A stretch of DNA of 22,878 nucleotides from a virus. The stretch covers positions 1-22,878 of IMG/VR virus record IMGVR_UViG_3300031787_000891; one strand, written 5' to 3'. The notes beneath the pieces are model-generated. The model saw nothing but the letters and a program-made list of their open reading frames with translations, did not search any database and had not been told where the DNA came from. This document shows positions 1 to 8,265 of this stretch, one piece after another; the first letter of the stretch is position 1; each line of letters starts with the position of its first letter. Made by a program: the position numbers and the translations under genes.

Positions 1-322
1 TGATCCTCCTGCGCGGACCGAATCTATCCCAAAGTATACTCAGCAGGCATTTGAGAGCCTTGCGGCTCAGGGGGTTAGTTTTACCATCAATTGAGCATAC
101 GGTCAAGTCAACGAATACACTCTCTCCCGCTTCGTCATGTTCATAAGGCTCAGGGGCTTCCATGCCCTTAATGCACCTAGCAATGGCTACCCCAGCCACC
201 TCATCCCCATCCTTGGCTACACCTACCAAACCACGCTCGGAATGCCAGTTAAACCACTCCCTAAAGTTGGGCCACATTGACTCCGGCACGCCGGAAGCCT
301 CGATAAACTCTACCGCCGTCAT
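1..322 (-). CDS. GNAT-like acyltransferase protein, 3'-truncated by window edge
   Basis: An open frame of 107 codons starts at the ATG complementary to 320-322 and runs off the left edge without a stop. The start overlaps the stop of the tail nozzle gene as ATGA, so the two are probably translationally coupled. The visible protein begins MTAVEFIEASGVPESMW. It has an N-terminal helix followed by a strand pair around GLVGVAKDGDEVAGVAIARC and a later strand VFVDLTVCS, which resembles the first half of the GNAT fold common among phage late genes. The acetyl-CoA loop (R/Q-x-x-G-x-G/A) would lie beyond the edge and cannot be checked. The reading frame and gene are well supported. The GNAT assignment is an inference from pattern and position, and the substrate is unknown. 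Confidence 0.7.
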   Translation of the reverse strand, partial: MTAVEFIEASGVPESMWPNFREWFNWHSERGLVGVAKDGDEVAGVAIARCIKGMEAPEPYEHDEAGESVFVDLTVCSIDGKTNPLSRKALKCLLSILWDRFGPRRRI

Positions 323-2172
323 GAAATGTTCTTCTGAACCTCTATAGTGTCTGGGTTGGCCGCAGCCGTGATTTGGCGGATGGCGAGTTTATTTGCCGCG
401 CTTGTAATCTTGATATTCAGAAGGCGCCATTTTTGGTATGCCCTGAGATCGCTGGCAATCCTCTTCTTTACCGAAGATGGCAACACTGCCGGCAACTGGA
501 ACTCAAGCGTTAAGGCCGCGCTGGATGGGTTTAGATTTGGCTGAACATCAATATCGCCAACGTCTATATCCCGTTGAATGGAGATGGTCGTGTCGGTAGA
601 AAATGAGTCGTCAAAAACCACCTCAAAGTGACTGCCGTGTTTCTCTGCAAACGGATCGCCAAAGTCGAAATCCTTCGTGCGGACATAGGACTGATAGCTG
701 ACTCCTGCATCCTGATAATCTGCGGAGGTGACTTGTGAAGGATTTTTATGACCGTTATATCTTAAAATCACACCATTTGTTGCCTTGCCTAAGGCACGCA
801 CGCCCTCGCCGTCAAAGTTGCTCAGGGTAAACTGCATAACCTGCGGCGACCAAGTACCTTCGAAAGCGTTTAGAACCGTATTGTACACCAAAAGCGTATC
901 GTTGTAGTCGTTGGCCTCGGTTGGAATAGCTAGGAAGTAGCGGTTGTCATAGAACAGGGCGGACGCAATCCCAATCTCCGCCGTGTTGATTGACTGAATG
1001 ACATCCTTGACCACCTCGGAAATTGGCAAGCCAACCGAGGTGAAGTCGTCGGCAGCAGACCTTACCAGCGATCTAATTCCATCATCGGCAAGGAAAAAGA
1101 TGTCGGAACTAACCTGTACGGCTGTCTGCTCGGCAACGCATCCAACATTGTTTGAGATAAGCTCAACCGTCCAATCCGCCCCGGATGTAGCATCCGGCGG
1201 GATTGTGACCTGAAAGATTCGGCGTTTCTTGAAAACAATGATTCGATTCTGGTAGTACTGGACAATGGCCGTGATTTCATCGCCATCGTCAGCGTTTACA
1301 ATGATTGAGTTTGACGCATCCCAAATGGAGGCATCCAAAATATCGGAAGCGTAAAGCGTGTTTCTGTATGCGCCAGAACCAACCGCAAACAGGCGGTTGC
1401 CGGTATTAATAAGCAAACGCAAGTTTTGAGGTGGCGGACTAACCGTTGCCGTTGCCGTTGCCCCGGAGCCATCGCCCACGATTGTCACCGTGGGTGTTGC
1501 CGAGTACCCAGACCCACCGTCAACCACAACCACGCCGGTAACGGCTCCTCCGGCCACCGTGGTTGTCAGCGTTGGCAAAGATCCACCCCAGCTTGGCCCG
1601 GTCACAATGGCGGTTGCGCTTGTGTAGTTCGATCCTCCGGTCGTAACCGTAATCGCCCTTACTTTGCCACCCTGCCTCTGGGCAATCTGACCATCCCAAT
1701 AGAACAGGTCGCCGTTGGCGTCGGCCATATACATCTTGTCATTGAACTGCGCCATCGAAATCTTAACGTCAATGTCTTCAGAAAACCCGTCCGCCCAAAA
1801 TTGCACTTCGCTTCCAAAGGTGCGGTTGACCTGACTCCAAGTTTCGTCCGGCGGGTGCAGGTCGGCGTTGCCGTTGGAGTCAATCGTGTAAAGCCTGCCC
1901 TGCGTGATTGTGACAACCTGTTCGTACTGCGCCGTGTCAAAGAAGCGAAAGCCTCCAATTGAGCCAAGCTCGCTTGTGGCCGTGGAGCAAAACGCCTCTG
2001 CGCCCAAACGAGTTTCAAGACTACCCTTGGGCGACAGGGTCATGTTGTACATCTCCTGCACCTGATTGGCAGCAAGCAGGTCTGATTGCAGACCGCTGGC
2101 TTGACCACCCGCAAAACTGCGGATGCCGTCAAACGCCAATAGGTCGTCGAGGTTGTCCGAGTAGTATGGCAT
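319..2172 (-). CDS. Tail nozzle / packaged-DNA stabilisation protein (P22 gp10-like)
   Basis: This 617-residue protein is likely the tail nozzle or DNA-stabilisation protein that closes the portal-adaptor channel in short-tailed phages. The N-terminus (about 1-60) has the typical opening in which the protein lists its gene-product constants (LSPKGSLETRLGAEAF). Repeated strand motifs follow, such as GRLYTIDSNGNADLH, DKMYMADANGDLFYWDG, NRLFAVGSG and YQNRIIVFKKRRIFQV, as in a beta-propeller. Residues about 172-245 hold an inserted Gly/Thr/Val-rich module with two GGS(G/N)Y motifs. The gene starts at a TAATG overlap with the adaptor gene upstream, which fits a joint neck and tail function. The family call rests on repeats, length and neighbours. 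A general phage beta-propeller tail protein is the alternative. Confidence 0.75.
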   Translation of the reverse strand: MPYYSDNLDDLLAFDGIRSFAGGQASGLQSDLLAANQVQEMYNMTLSPKGSLETRLGAEAFCSTATSELGSIGGFRFFDTAQYEQVVTITQGRLYTIDSNGNADLHPPDETWSQVNRTFGSEVQFWADGFSEDIDVKISMAQFNDKMYMADANGDLFYWDGQIAQRQGGKVRAITVTTGGSNYTSATAIVTGPSWGGSLPTLTTTVAGGAVTGVVVVDGGSGYSATPTVTIVGDGSGATATATVSPPPQNLRLLINTGNRLFAVGSGAYRNTLYASDILDASIWDASNSIIVNADDGDEITAIVQYYQNRIIVFKKRRIFQVTIPPDATSGADWTVELISNNVGCVAEQTAVQVSSDIFFLADDGIRSLVRSAADDFTSVGLPISEVVKDVIQSINTAEIGIASALFYDNRYFLAIPTEANDYNDTLLVYNTVLNAFEGTWSPQVMQFTLSNFDGEGVRALGKATNGVILRYNGHKNPSQVTSADYQDAGVSYQSYVRTKDFDFGDPFAEKHGSHFEVVFDDSFSTDTTISIQRDIDVGDIDVQPNLNPSSAALTLEFQLPAVLPSSVKKRIASDLRAYQKWRLLNIKITSAANKLAIRQITAAANPDTIEVQKNIS

Positions 2173-2870
2173 TAGGAGGACGAGATTTCCTCGATGGAAA
2201 GATCGCCCAAGCTTGACGGCGTTATCTGTTTGATCCCGCCAACCTGCGAAAGCTCGTAGTTAGCCATCGCCGCAAGATCGGCGTTGGCAGTCTGCACAAC
2301 GGTCTGGGCCTTGGCATACTGGCGCTCACGCTCCAGCGCGTCCGCATGGGTCAGGGAAAGAACGACCTGATGAACGTGCGGCAGGCGAAGCTCGTCGTCA
2401 AGCGCCTGAGTGGTCGGCGGAAAATCCACGACAATGTTTGTGCGGGTTAGGCATTTCAGCTTCTCCACCACGCGCAGGCTTATCGTCCCAGCAGTTTCCA
2501 ATCGCGGATACAGATCAAGCTGTGCAATTCCGCTAGTATTTCTACCAGTAAAGTGATACAGCACCGGAGTACCCGTGCGGGTGTCTTCGAGCAGATCAGC
2601 GTCTTGACTGATGATGGTGGCAAGGTCGATGGGTTCAACTTCGGATTGGTCATAGGATACGGAGAGCGGAGTCTCCACGTTGGTTCCAAGCGTGATGGTA
2701 CGGTTGGTTCCAACCGAATAGGTAGAACTTGTGACAGTCTCGCGCCACGGGGCAAAGTTCCAGACCCGGCGGTAAGCCAAGCTTGCGGCTTTCTGGAGGA
2801 AGGTCAGCGTTTCGGAGTCGGTCTTTCCGACCTTCTCACCGGCGTATTGGGCTATTTCAGACAGGGTCAT
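2172..2870 (-). CDS. Head-tail adaptor (tail tubular protein A / gp4-like)
   Basis: This 232-residue protein begins MTLSEIAQYAGEKVGK, a short helical DNA-adaptor opening typical of phage neck proteins that bind the portal. The middle has an aromatic segment AYRRVWNFAPWRE (about 33-45), then beta-rich stretches (VETPLSVSYD, PVLYHFTGR, LDLYPRLETAGTISLRVVEK). A C-terminal helical part (LPHVHQVVLSLTHADALERERQYAKAQ) follows, an order also seen in podoviral adaptor and tail tubular A proteins. A Shine-Dalgarno GAGGAG lies 7 bases before the ATG and inside the end of the upstream gene, which it overlaps by 14 bases. Direct coupling to the nozzle gene supports the role. The exact family is not certain. 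Confidence 0.7.
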   Translation of the reverse strand: MTLSEIAQYAGEKVGKTDSETLTFLQKAASLAYRRVWNFAPWRETVTSSTYSVGTNRTITLGTNVETPLSVSYDQSEVEPIDLATIISQDADLLEDTRTGTPVLYHFTGRNTSGIAQLDLYPRLETAGTISLRVVEKLKCLTRTNIVVDFPPTTQALDDELRLPHVHQVVLSLTHADALERERQYAKAQTVVQTANADLAAMANYELSQVGGIKQITPSSLGDLSIEEISSS

Positions 2871-3120
2871 TTACTGGCTCCTCGGGTTGCGGGATCGGCT
2901 CGGTGTTAAAACGCTCGTACACCTCGCCATCCACCTCCTCAGTATACGCGCCTGTGACCCTTTCGCCAGCGGGTACGCTGGCTGGGTGGTAGGGCTTGAC
3001 CCCTATCTGGGCAAGCTGTTCCTTGCTCCAGCACCAGAAGATGCTGGCCGGATGGTTGACATCGCCGATGCGGATGCCTTGGGGTTGGCGGATGATGTTA
3101 TTGGTTGATGTGATCCACAT
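2857..3120 (-). CDS. Small conserved phage tail-region protein
   Basis: An 87-residue protein whose core NHPASIFWCWSKEQLAQIGV resembles a short motif (hydrophobic-HP-x-x-I-F-x-x-W-S-x-x-E/D-L-x-x-I/L-G-I/V) found in small proteins or domains encoded beside phage tail fibre genes. The C-terminal half, with VDGEVYERFNTEP, is probably extended, and the end is Pro/Glu-rich. The ATG has a good Shine-Dalgarno (AGGAG, 5 bases upstream). It sits between the large fibre and the adaptor. A role in fibre assembly or attachment is plausible but not shown, and no enzyme motif is visible. Confidence 0.6.
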   Translation of the reverse strand: MWITSTNNIIRQPQGIRIGDVNHPASIFWCWSKEQLAQIGVKPYHPASVPAGERVTGAYTEEVDGEVYERFNTEPIPQPEEPVNDPV

Positions 3121-3128
3121 ATGGTCTC

Positions 3129-5513
3129 CTATCTTGCTCTGGCGTATTTGAAGGGTGATTCGGCGAAGGCTGCGAAGATGTAGGTTCCGCCGCTTGCGTT
3201 ATTATCTGCTGATGAATCCCTAAGCTTAACTCCATTTGAATTTATATCCATGACAGAACCAGAAAACTCTGCATTTGATAGATGCGGGAATAAAGCTTTG
3301 CCGGAAAGATTGAATGTATCTCTTGCTGTATCAAGAATGTTCCAAGCCCCGGTTGTATTATATCTTTTCCATAAAAAAAATCTCGGCCTAAAACCACACC
3401 ACACAAAAGGCCCGTCTGCCGAACCGTTGCCGGTGTAGCTTCCAAACTTGGAGTAACCTTCGATTTCGGAGAAACAGTAGGCGATCTCTGTCCAATTATT
3501 AGGGAATCCTCCGCTACCAATATAAAATACTGAAGATGTTGGAGAAGTATTTTGCCATATTAAATTATCAGTAATTGCTCCGGTTGTTGAGTTTAATACA
3601 AGATATTTATTTGCACCAGATCCCTCATGGTACACATACCAATCATTTGCGTTATTTCTTGGTTTTGTAATAATCATTTTTGGTGAAACTCCCAAGCCAT
3701 GACCAACAGTTGAATTTGCACCGGTTGCAGTAAAACTCACAACACTAAACCCAGTTTGTTGATTCGCTCTAACCGTGCTGGCTATTGAGCCGGACGTGTT
3801 GGTTGAAGTGGTTGAGCCCGCATCCCAAGACCAAGCAACATATTGCGTTCCGCTTGTGTTGACCAAGCTGCTTGTGCCAATAGTGAATCCAGCAGAATCA
3901 AATGCAGTAAGACCGCTTGAGCTAGTAACCTCTACCGCAGTGCTGTTACTGGAAATTTGCGCCTGCGTTCCTCTTGTGGTGTCGTAAAGCGCGTGGTCTG
4001 TCGTCGTCCCGCGATTTTTAATCCACACCAGATCCGGGCTGAAGCCAAGGCTGGAGATGGCATTGGATGCGCCGGTGCCGGTGTAGGTCAAGGCATCCAT
4101 ATACTTATTCGGCTTTTGGATCGTTGGCTGGGGTAGGTTCTGGGTGCAGAGAGTTTTGAAACCTGTTGGAGCGGCGTAGGCGAAAGTGCGTTGGCCGAAG
4201 TTGCAATTAACAACACCCTCACCCTGAATAAATGCAGTCCATTGAGATCCAGCAATGTCTGTGAAAGCTGTTCCCTGTGATGTTCCGTTTTTGTAAAAAA
4301 CAAGCGTCCCAGCGTCAATATCAACAGCAAGTCCAATCACATCATTTGCTGTATACGAAGAACCATATGATGTTGCGGTTGCTCCAGAAGCCTTATTACC
4401 ATTTGCATTATATCCTCTATATGGAGTGTCATTTACAGTTCCAATTTTATATTGCGTTGAAGCAATCCCAACTACAAGTCCAGCGGCTCCAACGCTGCCT
4501 ATATTGTACTCCCAGTAGTACTTTCCAGATCCAACAAATGTGGTCCCTTTTATTCTTGAGTTTCCGCTGTCTCCACTCTTTGAATATCTTAAATTTCCAT
4601 CGGTAAGTGTAAAGCCGCTAGCTCCTGCCGCAAAATCAATTGCTGAAAGCGTACAATAGTTCCCGCGCACATTGCCACCTACTCCAGTATCCGTCCCATA
4701 ATTCGTCGGGCTATCCACAAGGCTGTCGTTTCCCGTGCCTGCGGTGACCGAAAAATTGTTTAGCGTCCAATCATTTGATCCTGCATCATCATAGCCAAGG
4801 GTGGTGGTGGAGGTGTTATCTTTGAATGAAAGATAAAATCCATTATTACCATAAGTCCCGCCGTATGCCCTTGCCTTCCAGCGTCCTGTGATGGCATCGG
4901 TTTCGCCGAAACTGGATGGTGATAATGCCTGACCGTCAATCAAATAATATTCAGCTAAATACCCATCAAAATATCCATAATTTGAAACAAGGCTATATCC
5001 ACTAATCAAGCAATTGCTTCCATTTGCTGTATAGTTAAGATTACTATTTTGCGTGATGTTTGTTCTTGAATCGGTTGCCCAAGAAGTTATTTCTGATCCA
5101 TTAAGATAAATTCTGCAACGATTTGCAGCCGTTGCTTGCGTAGAGTCTAAAACTATAACCAAATGATACCAAGCAGAAGGATCTCTAAACTTTCCATTTG
5201 ATCTTACCAATACAGCATTCCCATACCAAAGTTCAATCTCGTCAGACCCGCTTGCCGCATTTCCTCCTACACTAATAAAATTTTGCGTGCTTGAAGAAAA
5301 AACACAACCACCATAAGAACTTAATGAACCACCAAGATTTCCCCTTTTATACCATAATGAAAATGTTGCCTTTTTGCCATCAGTAGGAGATCCAAAAGTT
5401 CTTGATAAATATGCGGAATCATTGTCATTAAACCGCAGGCTACGCTCAATGCGGTAGGTATCTGAGTCGCCCCTAGCCCCAAAGAAGCCGGTCGGATGGA
5501 CGGGCCAAGGCAT
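3129..5513 (-). CDS. Large tail fibre / receptor-binding protein with LamG and SPRY domains
   Basis: A 794-residue virion protein, probably the adhesin that meets the cell surface. Residues about 25-205 look like a concanavalin/LamG jelly roll (ATFSLWYKRGN, WYHLVIVLDSTQATAANRCR, RIYLNGSEITSW). Residues about 325-450 match a SPRY fold (SGKYYWEYNIGS, DVIGLAVDIDAGTLVFYKNG, GQRTFAYAAPTGF). From about 485 to the end, two sections of a repeat common in marine phage tail proteins appear (LGFSPDLVWIKNRG; LGVSPKMIITKPRN; PRFFLWKRYN), ending IFAAFAESPFKYARAR. Base composition changes along the gene: AT-rich blocks alternate with GC-rich ones. There is no clear ribosome binding site and the gene begins 5 bases after the previous stop, so coupled translation is likely. 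Receptor and host are unknown. Confidence 0.85.
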   Translation of the reverse strand: MPWPVHPTGFFGARGDSDTYRIERSLRFNDNDSAYLSRTFGSPTDGKKATFSLWYKRGNLGGSLSSYGGCVFSSSTQNFISVGGNAASGSDEIELWYGNAVLVRSNGKFRDPSAWYHLVIVLDSTQATAANRCRIYLNGSEITSWATDSRTNITQNSNLNYTANGSNCLISGYSLVSNYGYFDGYLAEYYLIDGQALSPSSFGETDAITGRWKARAYGGTYGNNGFYLSFKDNTSTTTLGYDDAGSNDWTLNNFSVTAGTGNDSLVDSPTNYGTDTGVGGNVRGNYCTLSAIDFAAGASGFTLTDGNLRYSKSGDSGNSRIKGTTFVGSGKYYWEYNIGSVGAAGLVVGIASTQYKIGTVNDTPYRGYNANGNKASGATATSYGSSYTANDVIGLAVDIDAGTLVFYKNGTSQGTAFTDIAGSQWTAFIQGEGVVNCNFGQRTFAYAAPTGFKTLCTQNLPQPTIQKPNKYMDALTYTGTGASNAISSLGFSPDLVWIKNRGTTTDHALYDTTRGTQAQISSNSTAVEVTSSSGLTAFDSAGFTIGTSSLVNTSGTQYVAWSWDAGSTTSTNTSGSIASTVRANQQTGFSVVSFTATGANSTVGHGLGVSPKMIITKPRNNANDWYVYHEGSGANKYLVLNSTTGAITDNLIWQNTSPTSSVFYIGSGGFPNNWTEIAYCFSEIEGYSKFGSYTGNGSADGPFVWCGFRPRFFLWKRYNTTGAWNILDTARDTFNLSGKALFPHLSNAEFSGSVMDINSNGVKLRDSSADNNASGGTYIFAAFAESPFKYARAR

Positions 5514-5518
5514 AGGGG

Positions 5519-6499
5519 TTAGGAGAAGTCTTGGCTGGTTACGCCGTAGAGTACGGTTCCGTTGGAAACAAAGGCGAGAACGTCAACGTCACCAGATCCG
5601 ACAGATAGAGTTGGAGCATTTCCTCCGGGGAACTTGTAGGCCGTGCTGAAGGAAAGAGTGTTGCTTCCAGCCGTTCCTTGGGTAACGACCAGCATATAAG
5701 TTGCGCCGTCAACCGGGTTGGTCGGGGTGCTTAGGGTTGAGTTGGTGGTCACTTCCAGCTTGGCAACCTGATTGGCGGATAAATCCCACGCAATCGTGCT
5801 GCCGGTGCTGATCGTGAGGCTGGTGGCGTTGAAGTTGTGGGTCGCAGTATATTCCTGCGCCGTGTTGACCACGGCCACACGGGTGCTTACAGTAGATGTA
5901 CCACTGCTGATAGTCACATCTCCAGAAAGCGTAGTTGTTAAATTTGCAATCGTCCCGGCAGTGCTGTTAATCGCACCGGAGAAAGTTCCAGTGGAGCTAT
6001 TCAGCAAACCGCTGAAGGTTCCGCCTGTGATGGTAGCAGTGCTGGAGGTAAGCGTCTGGATTGTTCCGTTGGTGATGTTGGCGGCAGTGGAAGTCGTGGT
6101 TCCAGCGGTAAGGTTCGGAATGGTTCCAATAGTAATGCTTGCCGTGCTTGAGGTAAGGTTCGGAATCGTGCCGGTCGTGATCGAGGCATTTGTTGAAACA
6201 AGCCGAGTGCCGGTGGATGTGCCGTAGGAAATATTAGTGAGATTGGCGTTGGTGTATGTGCTGATCGTCAGCGCATCCTCAAACAACTCGTTAACCGTAA
6301 CGGCACGAGGGGCATCTCCAGCGGTCAAGTCTGCATCGGCAATCAATAGCTCGTCGCCGGAGCCAACCGAAGTAAGGTTGGTCTGATCGGTGATCAACGC
6401 CTGATAGATGTCGGTTCCATCAATAAGGTTGTGCAACCCGGCGGCAGTCACCGTGCCGTTGGTGGCGAAGGTTTGGGAGCGATTAAATTTAATAGCCAT
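5519..6499 (-). CDS. Repeat-rich tail fibre-like protein
   Basis: This 326-residue protein is dominated by Thr, Ser, Ile and Asn. The N-terminal 90 residues are globular (MAIKFNRSQTFATNGTVTAA, then DELLIADADLTAGDAPRAVT). The middle, about 95-195, carries degenerate repeats of the form (A/S)-S-I-T-x-G-T-I-P-N-L-T-x-(S/G)-T, expected to build a beta-helix or a trimeric fibre shaft. The C-terminal 90 residues are a beta-rich head (VDGATYMLVVTQGTAGSN, FPGGNAPTLSVGSGDVDVLAF), similar to domains on other phage fibres. The motif NLTN(I)SYGT is shared with the neighbouring gene at 6501-7415, which suggests common ancestry or recombination. Fibre subunit or fibre-associated protein; the receptor is unknown. 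Confidence 0.75.
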   Translation of the reverse strand: MAIKFNRSQTFATNGTVTAAGLHNLIDGTDIYQALITDQTNLTSVGSGDELLIADADLTAGDAPRAVTVNELFEDALTISTYTNANLTNISYGTSTGTRLVSTNASITTGTIPNLTSSTASITIGTIPNLTAGTTTSTAANITNGTIQTLTSSTATITGGTFSGLLNSSTGTFSGAINSTAGTIANLTTTLSGDVTISSGTSTVSTRVAVVNTAQEYTATHNFNATSLTISTGSTIAWDLSANQVAKLEVTTNSTLSTPTNPVDGATYMLVVTQGTAGSNTLSFSTAYKFPGGNAPTLSVGSGDVDVLAFVSNGTVLYGVTSQDFS

Positions 6500-6500
6500 A

Positions 6501-7415
6501 TTAAGCCGTGAACCTCAGTGCGGTCATGTGCAGGGTTCCGGCGGGAACCGTGCCAGCAGTAGTGGTCGGGTTGGTGATGGAGTAGCGAACCACGTTGTTC
6601 GCTATGCAATGAAAGCCGATAATCAAGCCGGAAGAACCGGTCGCAGACCCGAGTGAGTTTAGAGTTCCAATAACAATATCGCTATTCTGCGCCCCGGTAA
6701 GGGCAACCGTTCCGTTGGTTGTTCCGCCAGCGTTGTAGGCTGAAACCGTTGAAAGCGTAAAAGCCGCAGTTCCGTATGAGGCATTTGTGAGGTTTGGTCC
6801 TGTTGCACCAATCTCAAGCGTGCCGACCGTGGCTGTGGTCGCAACAGACAGACCATTAAGCGTGGAGATGGTTCCGATGGTGGCCGTGTTTACGCTGATC
6901 GTGCCGAGGGTGTTCGTGCCGGTGGAGGCGGTGATGGTGGAACCAAACGTCACCGCGCCAAGCTGGAGCGGGATAGTGGCCGTGGAAATCGTGGCCGTGC
7001 TTGCGGATAGCGTTCCGATGATGGCAGTCCCGGTGGATGCCGTTATGTTGGAGCCAAAGGTGACTGCGCCAAGCTGGAGCGGGATCGTGGCCGTGCTGAT
7101 CGTAGCCGTGCTGATCGTGGCCGTGCTGATTGTAGCCGTGGAAATGGTCGCCGTGCTTGCGGAAAGGGTTCCGATAGTGGAGGTTCCGGTGGATGCGGTT
7201 AGGCTGGTTCCGAAGGTTACTAGACCAGTAAGAGTGCTTGCACCATCAACGCCGAAAGAACCAGTGCTTTGAACGCCGGTTGTTGATAGCTGGAGAGCGG
7301 TAGCAGTATCATTCCCGCCTGTAATGTTTTGCAGCGCAGGGCTAACGCTGCTTCCGGCTGTTTTAAGCAACTGCCCAAAGCTCTCGCTAATGTTTTGATT
7401 TGCTAAACTAGCCAT
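6501..7415 (-). CDS. Repeat-rich tail fibre-like protein with STATI repeats
   Basis: A 304-residue, low-complexity protein, very rich in Thr, Ser, Ala and Ile. After an N-terminal part (MASLANQNISESFGQLLK), it carries five tandem pentapeptides of the type S-T-A-T-I (one block near residues 87-110). The wider unit LGAVTFGS-x-ITASTGT-x-x-x-GT(L/I)S occurs about every 37 residues. At DNA level the pentapeptides are 15-base tandem repeats. The C-terminal 90 residues (IVIGTLNSLGSATGSSGLIIGFHC ... MTALRFTA, quoted in parts) form a beta-rich head. An excellent Shine-Dalgarno (AGGAGG, 4 bases upstream) marks the start. Probably a fibre shaft whose length could change by slippage or recombination between repeats. 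Confidence 0.75.
   Translation of the reverse strand: MASLANQNISESFGQLLKTAGSSVSPALQNITGGNDTATALQLSTTGVQSTGSFGVDGASTLTGLVTFGTSLTASTGTSTIGTLSASTATISTATISTATISTATISTATIPLQLGAVTFGSNITASTGTAIIGTLSASTATISTATIPLQLGAVTFGSTITASTGTNTLGTISVNTATIGTISTLNGLSVATTATVGTLEIGATGPNLTNASYGTAAFTLSTVSAYNAGGTTNGTVALTGAQNSDIVIGTLNSLGSATGSSGLIIGFHCIANNVVRYSITNPTTTAGTVPAGTLHMTALRFTA
6955..7158. repeat. Nested tandem repeats in fibre gene (15-bp and 111-bp periods)
   Basis: Five 15-base units lie end to end at 7084-7098, 7099-7113, 7114-7128, 7129-7143 and 7144-7158. The first three differ by a single base (atcgtRgccgtgctg) and the last two are more diverged. A longer unit repeats with a 111-base period: the 20-base word gcgccaagctggagcgggat occurs at 6955-6974 and again at 7066-7085. 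Both periods are multiples of three, so copy-number changes would keep the frame of the fibre gene. Confidence 0.9.
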
Positions 7416-7670
7416 TTATCCTCCTTGGGTGAGCCGGGAGCGGATCGCATCCCAAACCACACTGACTATAGCACCTATGGAGCCTGCCACAAGGAGCATC
7501 TTGGTTTTAAGGTGTTCTAGGGATGTCACCCTGTTGGACAGGTCGCCAAAGCTGGATAAGGAGCGTTCCACCATCCCGATCAGGGTAACTTGACGTTCTT
7601 CCATCCGGGCAAGCCGCTCGGACATTGAGCCAAACTTTTCCCGAAGGTCATGGATCTCATCAAGACTCAC
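7416..7670 (-). CDS. Coiled-coil protein with C-terminal membrane anchor (XhlA-like)
   Basis: This 84-residue protein starts at GTG, with Shine-Dalgarno GGAGG about 9 bases upstream. Residues 1-55 form a predicted charged coiled coil (heptads in EKFGSMSERLARMEERQVTL and LSSFGDLSNRVTSLEHL). Residues about 57-75 are one hydrophobic segment (KMLLVAGSIGAIVSVVWDAI), and the tail is short and basic. This layout matches small phage XhlA/hemolysin-type or Rz-like accessory lysis proteins, which have a helix bundle next to a single membrane span. It lies among fibre genes, away from the holin-like gene at 16104. A lysis accessory role is possible; a membrane-interacting virion protein is the alternative. 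Confidence 0.65.
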   Translation of the reverse strand: MSLDEIHDLREKFGSMSERLARMEERQVTLIGMVERSLSSFGDLSNRVTSLEHLKTKMLLVAGSIGAIVSVVWDAIRSRLTQGG

Positions 7671-7941
7671 GACCCTTACCCTCCAGATACTTTAGCGCAA
7701 CGGCCAGATGCACGACAGCGTCCACAATCTCGTCCCGATCCCGACCCTCCTCCACAATGCGCTTGATCGAGCGGTTGACGCTCAATAGGTGCTTCACCTT
7801 CCCGATGTACTTCGTCTCCCTCGCAACCGTATTGTTCTCCCCGGCAAACCTCAACGCCTCCCTGAAACAGGCGTACTCCTTTTGCGTCATCAAGAAACGC
7901 AAACTCAAATTGGTGAGCCAGATGGCGATGCTTTTGCACAT
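7660..7941 (-). CDS. Hypothetical small helical protein
   Basis: A 93-residue protein I do not recognise. The N-terminal 17 residues are mildly hydrophobic (MCKSIAIWLTNLSLRFL). The rest looks fully helical and charged (KEYACFREALRFAGEN, then RSIKRIVEEGRDRDEIVDAV). It begins 3 bases after the stop of the gene upstream and overlaps the coiled-coil gene downstream by 11 bases, so it clearly belongs to the late operon. A second methionine at residue 18 (MTQKEYACF) could be the true start if the first 17 codons are not translated. No functional motif is seen. Confidence 0.55.
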   Translation of the reverse strand: MCKSIAIWLTNLSLRFLMTQKEYACFREALRFAGENNTVARETKYIGKVKHLLSVNRSIKRIVEEGRDRDEIVDAVVHLAVALKYLEGKGRES

Positions 7942-7944
7942 GGA

Positions 7945-8265
7945 CTAGATACCTTCCGGCACTGGAGGGGCTACAAACTGGACGGCATCGGCCTCGTCGT
8001 TGGTCTGGGCGGCAAGGATCAGAGCCTTGCAACGCAGGTATTCGTTGCGGCAGGCGGAGATATAGGACTTAATGGCCTCGCAACGCTCGGGTGAATAGAT
8101 GCCAAGGGCGGCGTTTTGTTGGGTGGATTCGTCTAGGCCAGCCGCTTGAATAGCTTGAGTTGCCTTCTCCCTATTAACTTCAATATTAAGACTTATGGCT
8201 TCAGCCAGACTTCTGTTGTCCACAACCGAAACAAGCTGTCCATTTTCAAAGATATATTGCTTCAT
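7945..8265 (-). CDS. Hypothetical protein downstream of fibre gene, possible fibre chaperone
   Basis: A 106-residue protein starting MKQYIFENGQLVSVVDN. I chose this ATG because it overlaps the stop of the fibre-like gene upstream as ATGA; the longer open frame would start inside that gene at 8289 with no ribosome site. After a short beta hairpin the protein is helical (LAEAISLNIEVNREKATQAI, then CEAIKSYISACRNEYLRCKA), with three cysteines in the helices. It ends in a Pro-rich tail VAPPVPEGI. A small helical protein coupled directly behind a fibre gene is often a fibre assembly chaperone. That is inference from place only. Confidence 0.55.
   Translation of the reverse strand: MKQYIFENGQLVSVVDNRSLAEAISLNIEVNREKATQAIQAAGLDESTQQNAALGIYSPERCEAIKSYISACRNEYLRCKALILAAQTNDEADAVQFVAPPVPEGI

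Noticed and set aside
1426-1962. 178-codon plus-strand frame opposite the tail nozzle gene
   Set aside because: Shadow of the nozzle gene's Gly/Thr/Val-rich codons; composition (many Arg, Cys, His) is not that of a normal protein.
6787-7272. 161-codon plus-strand frame opposite the repeat-rich fibre
   Set aside because: Its Val-Ala-Val repeats are the reverse reading of the 15-base fibre repeats; no start signals.
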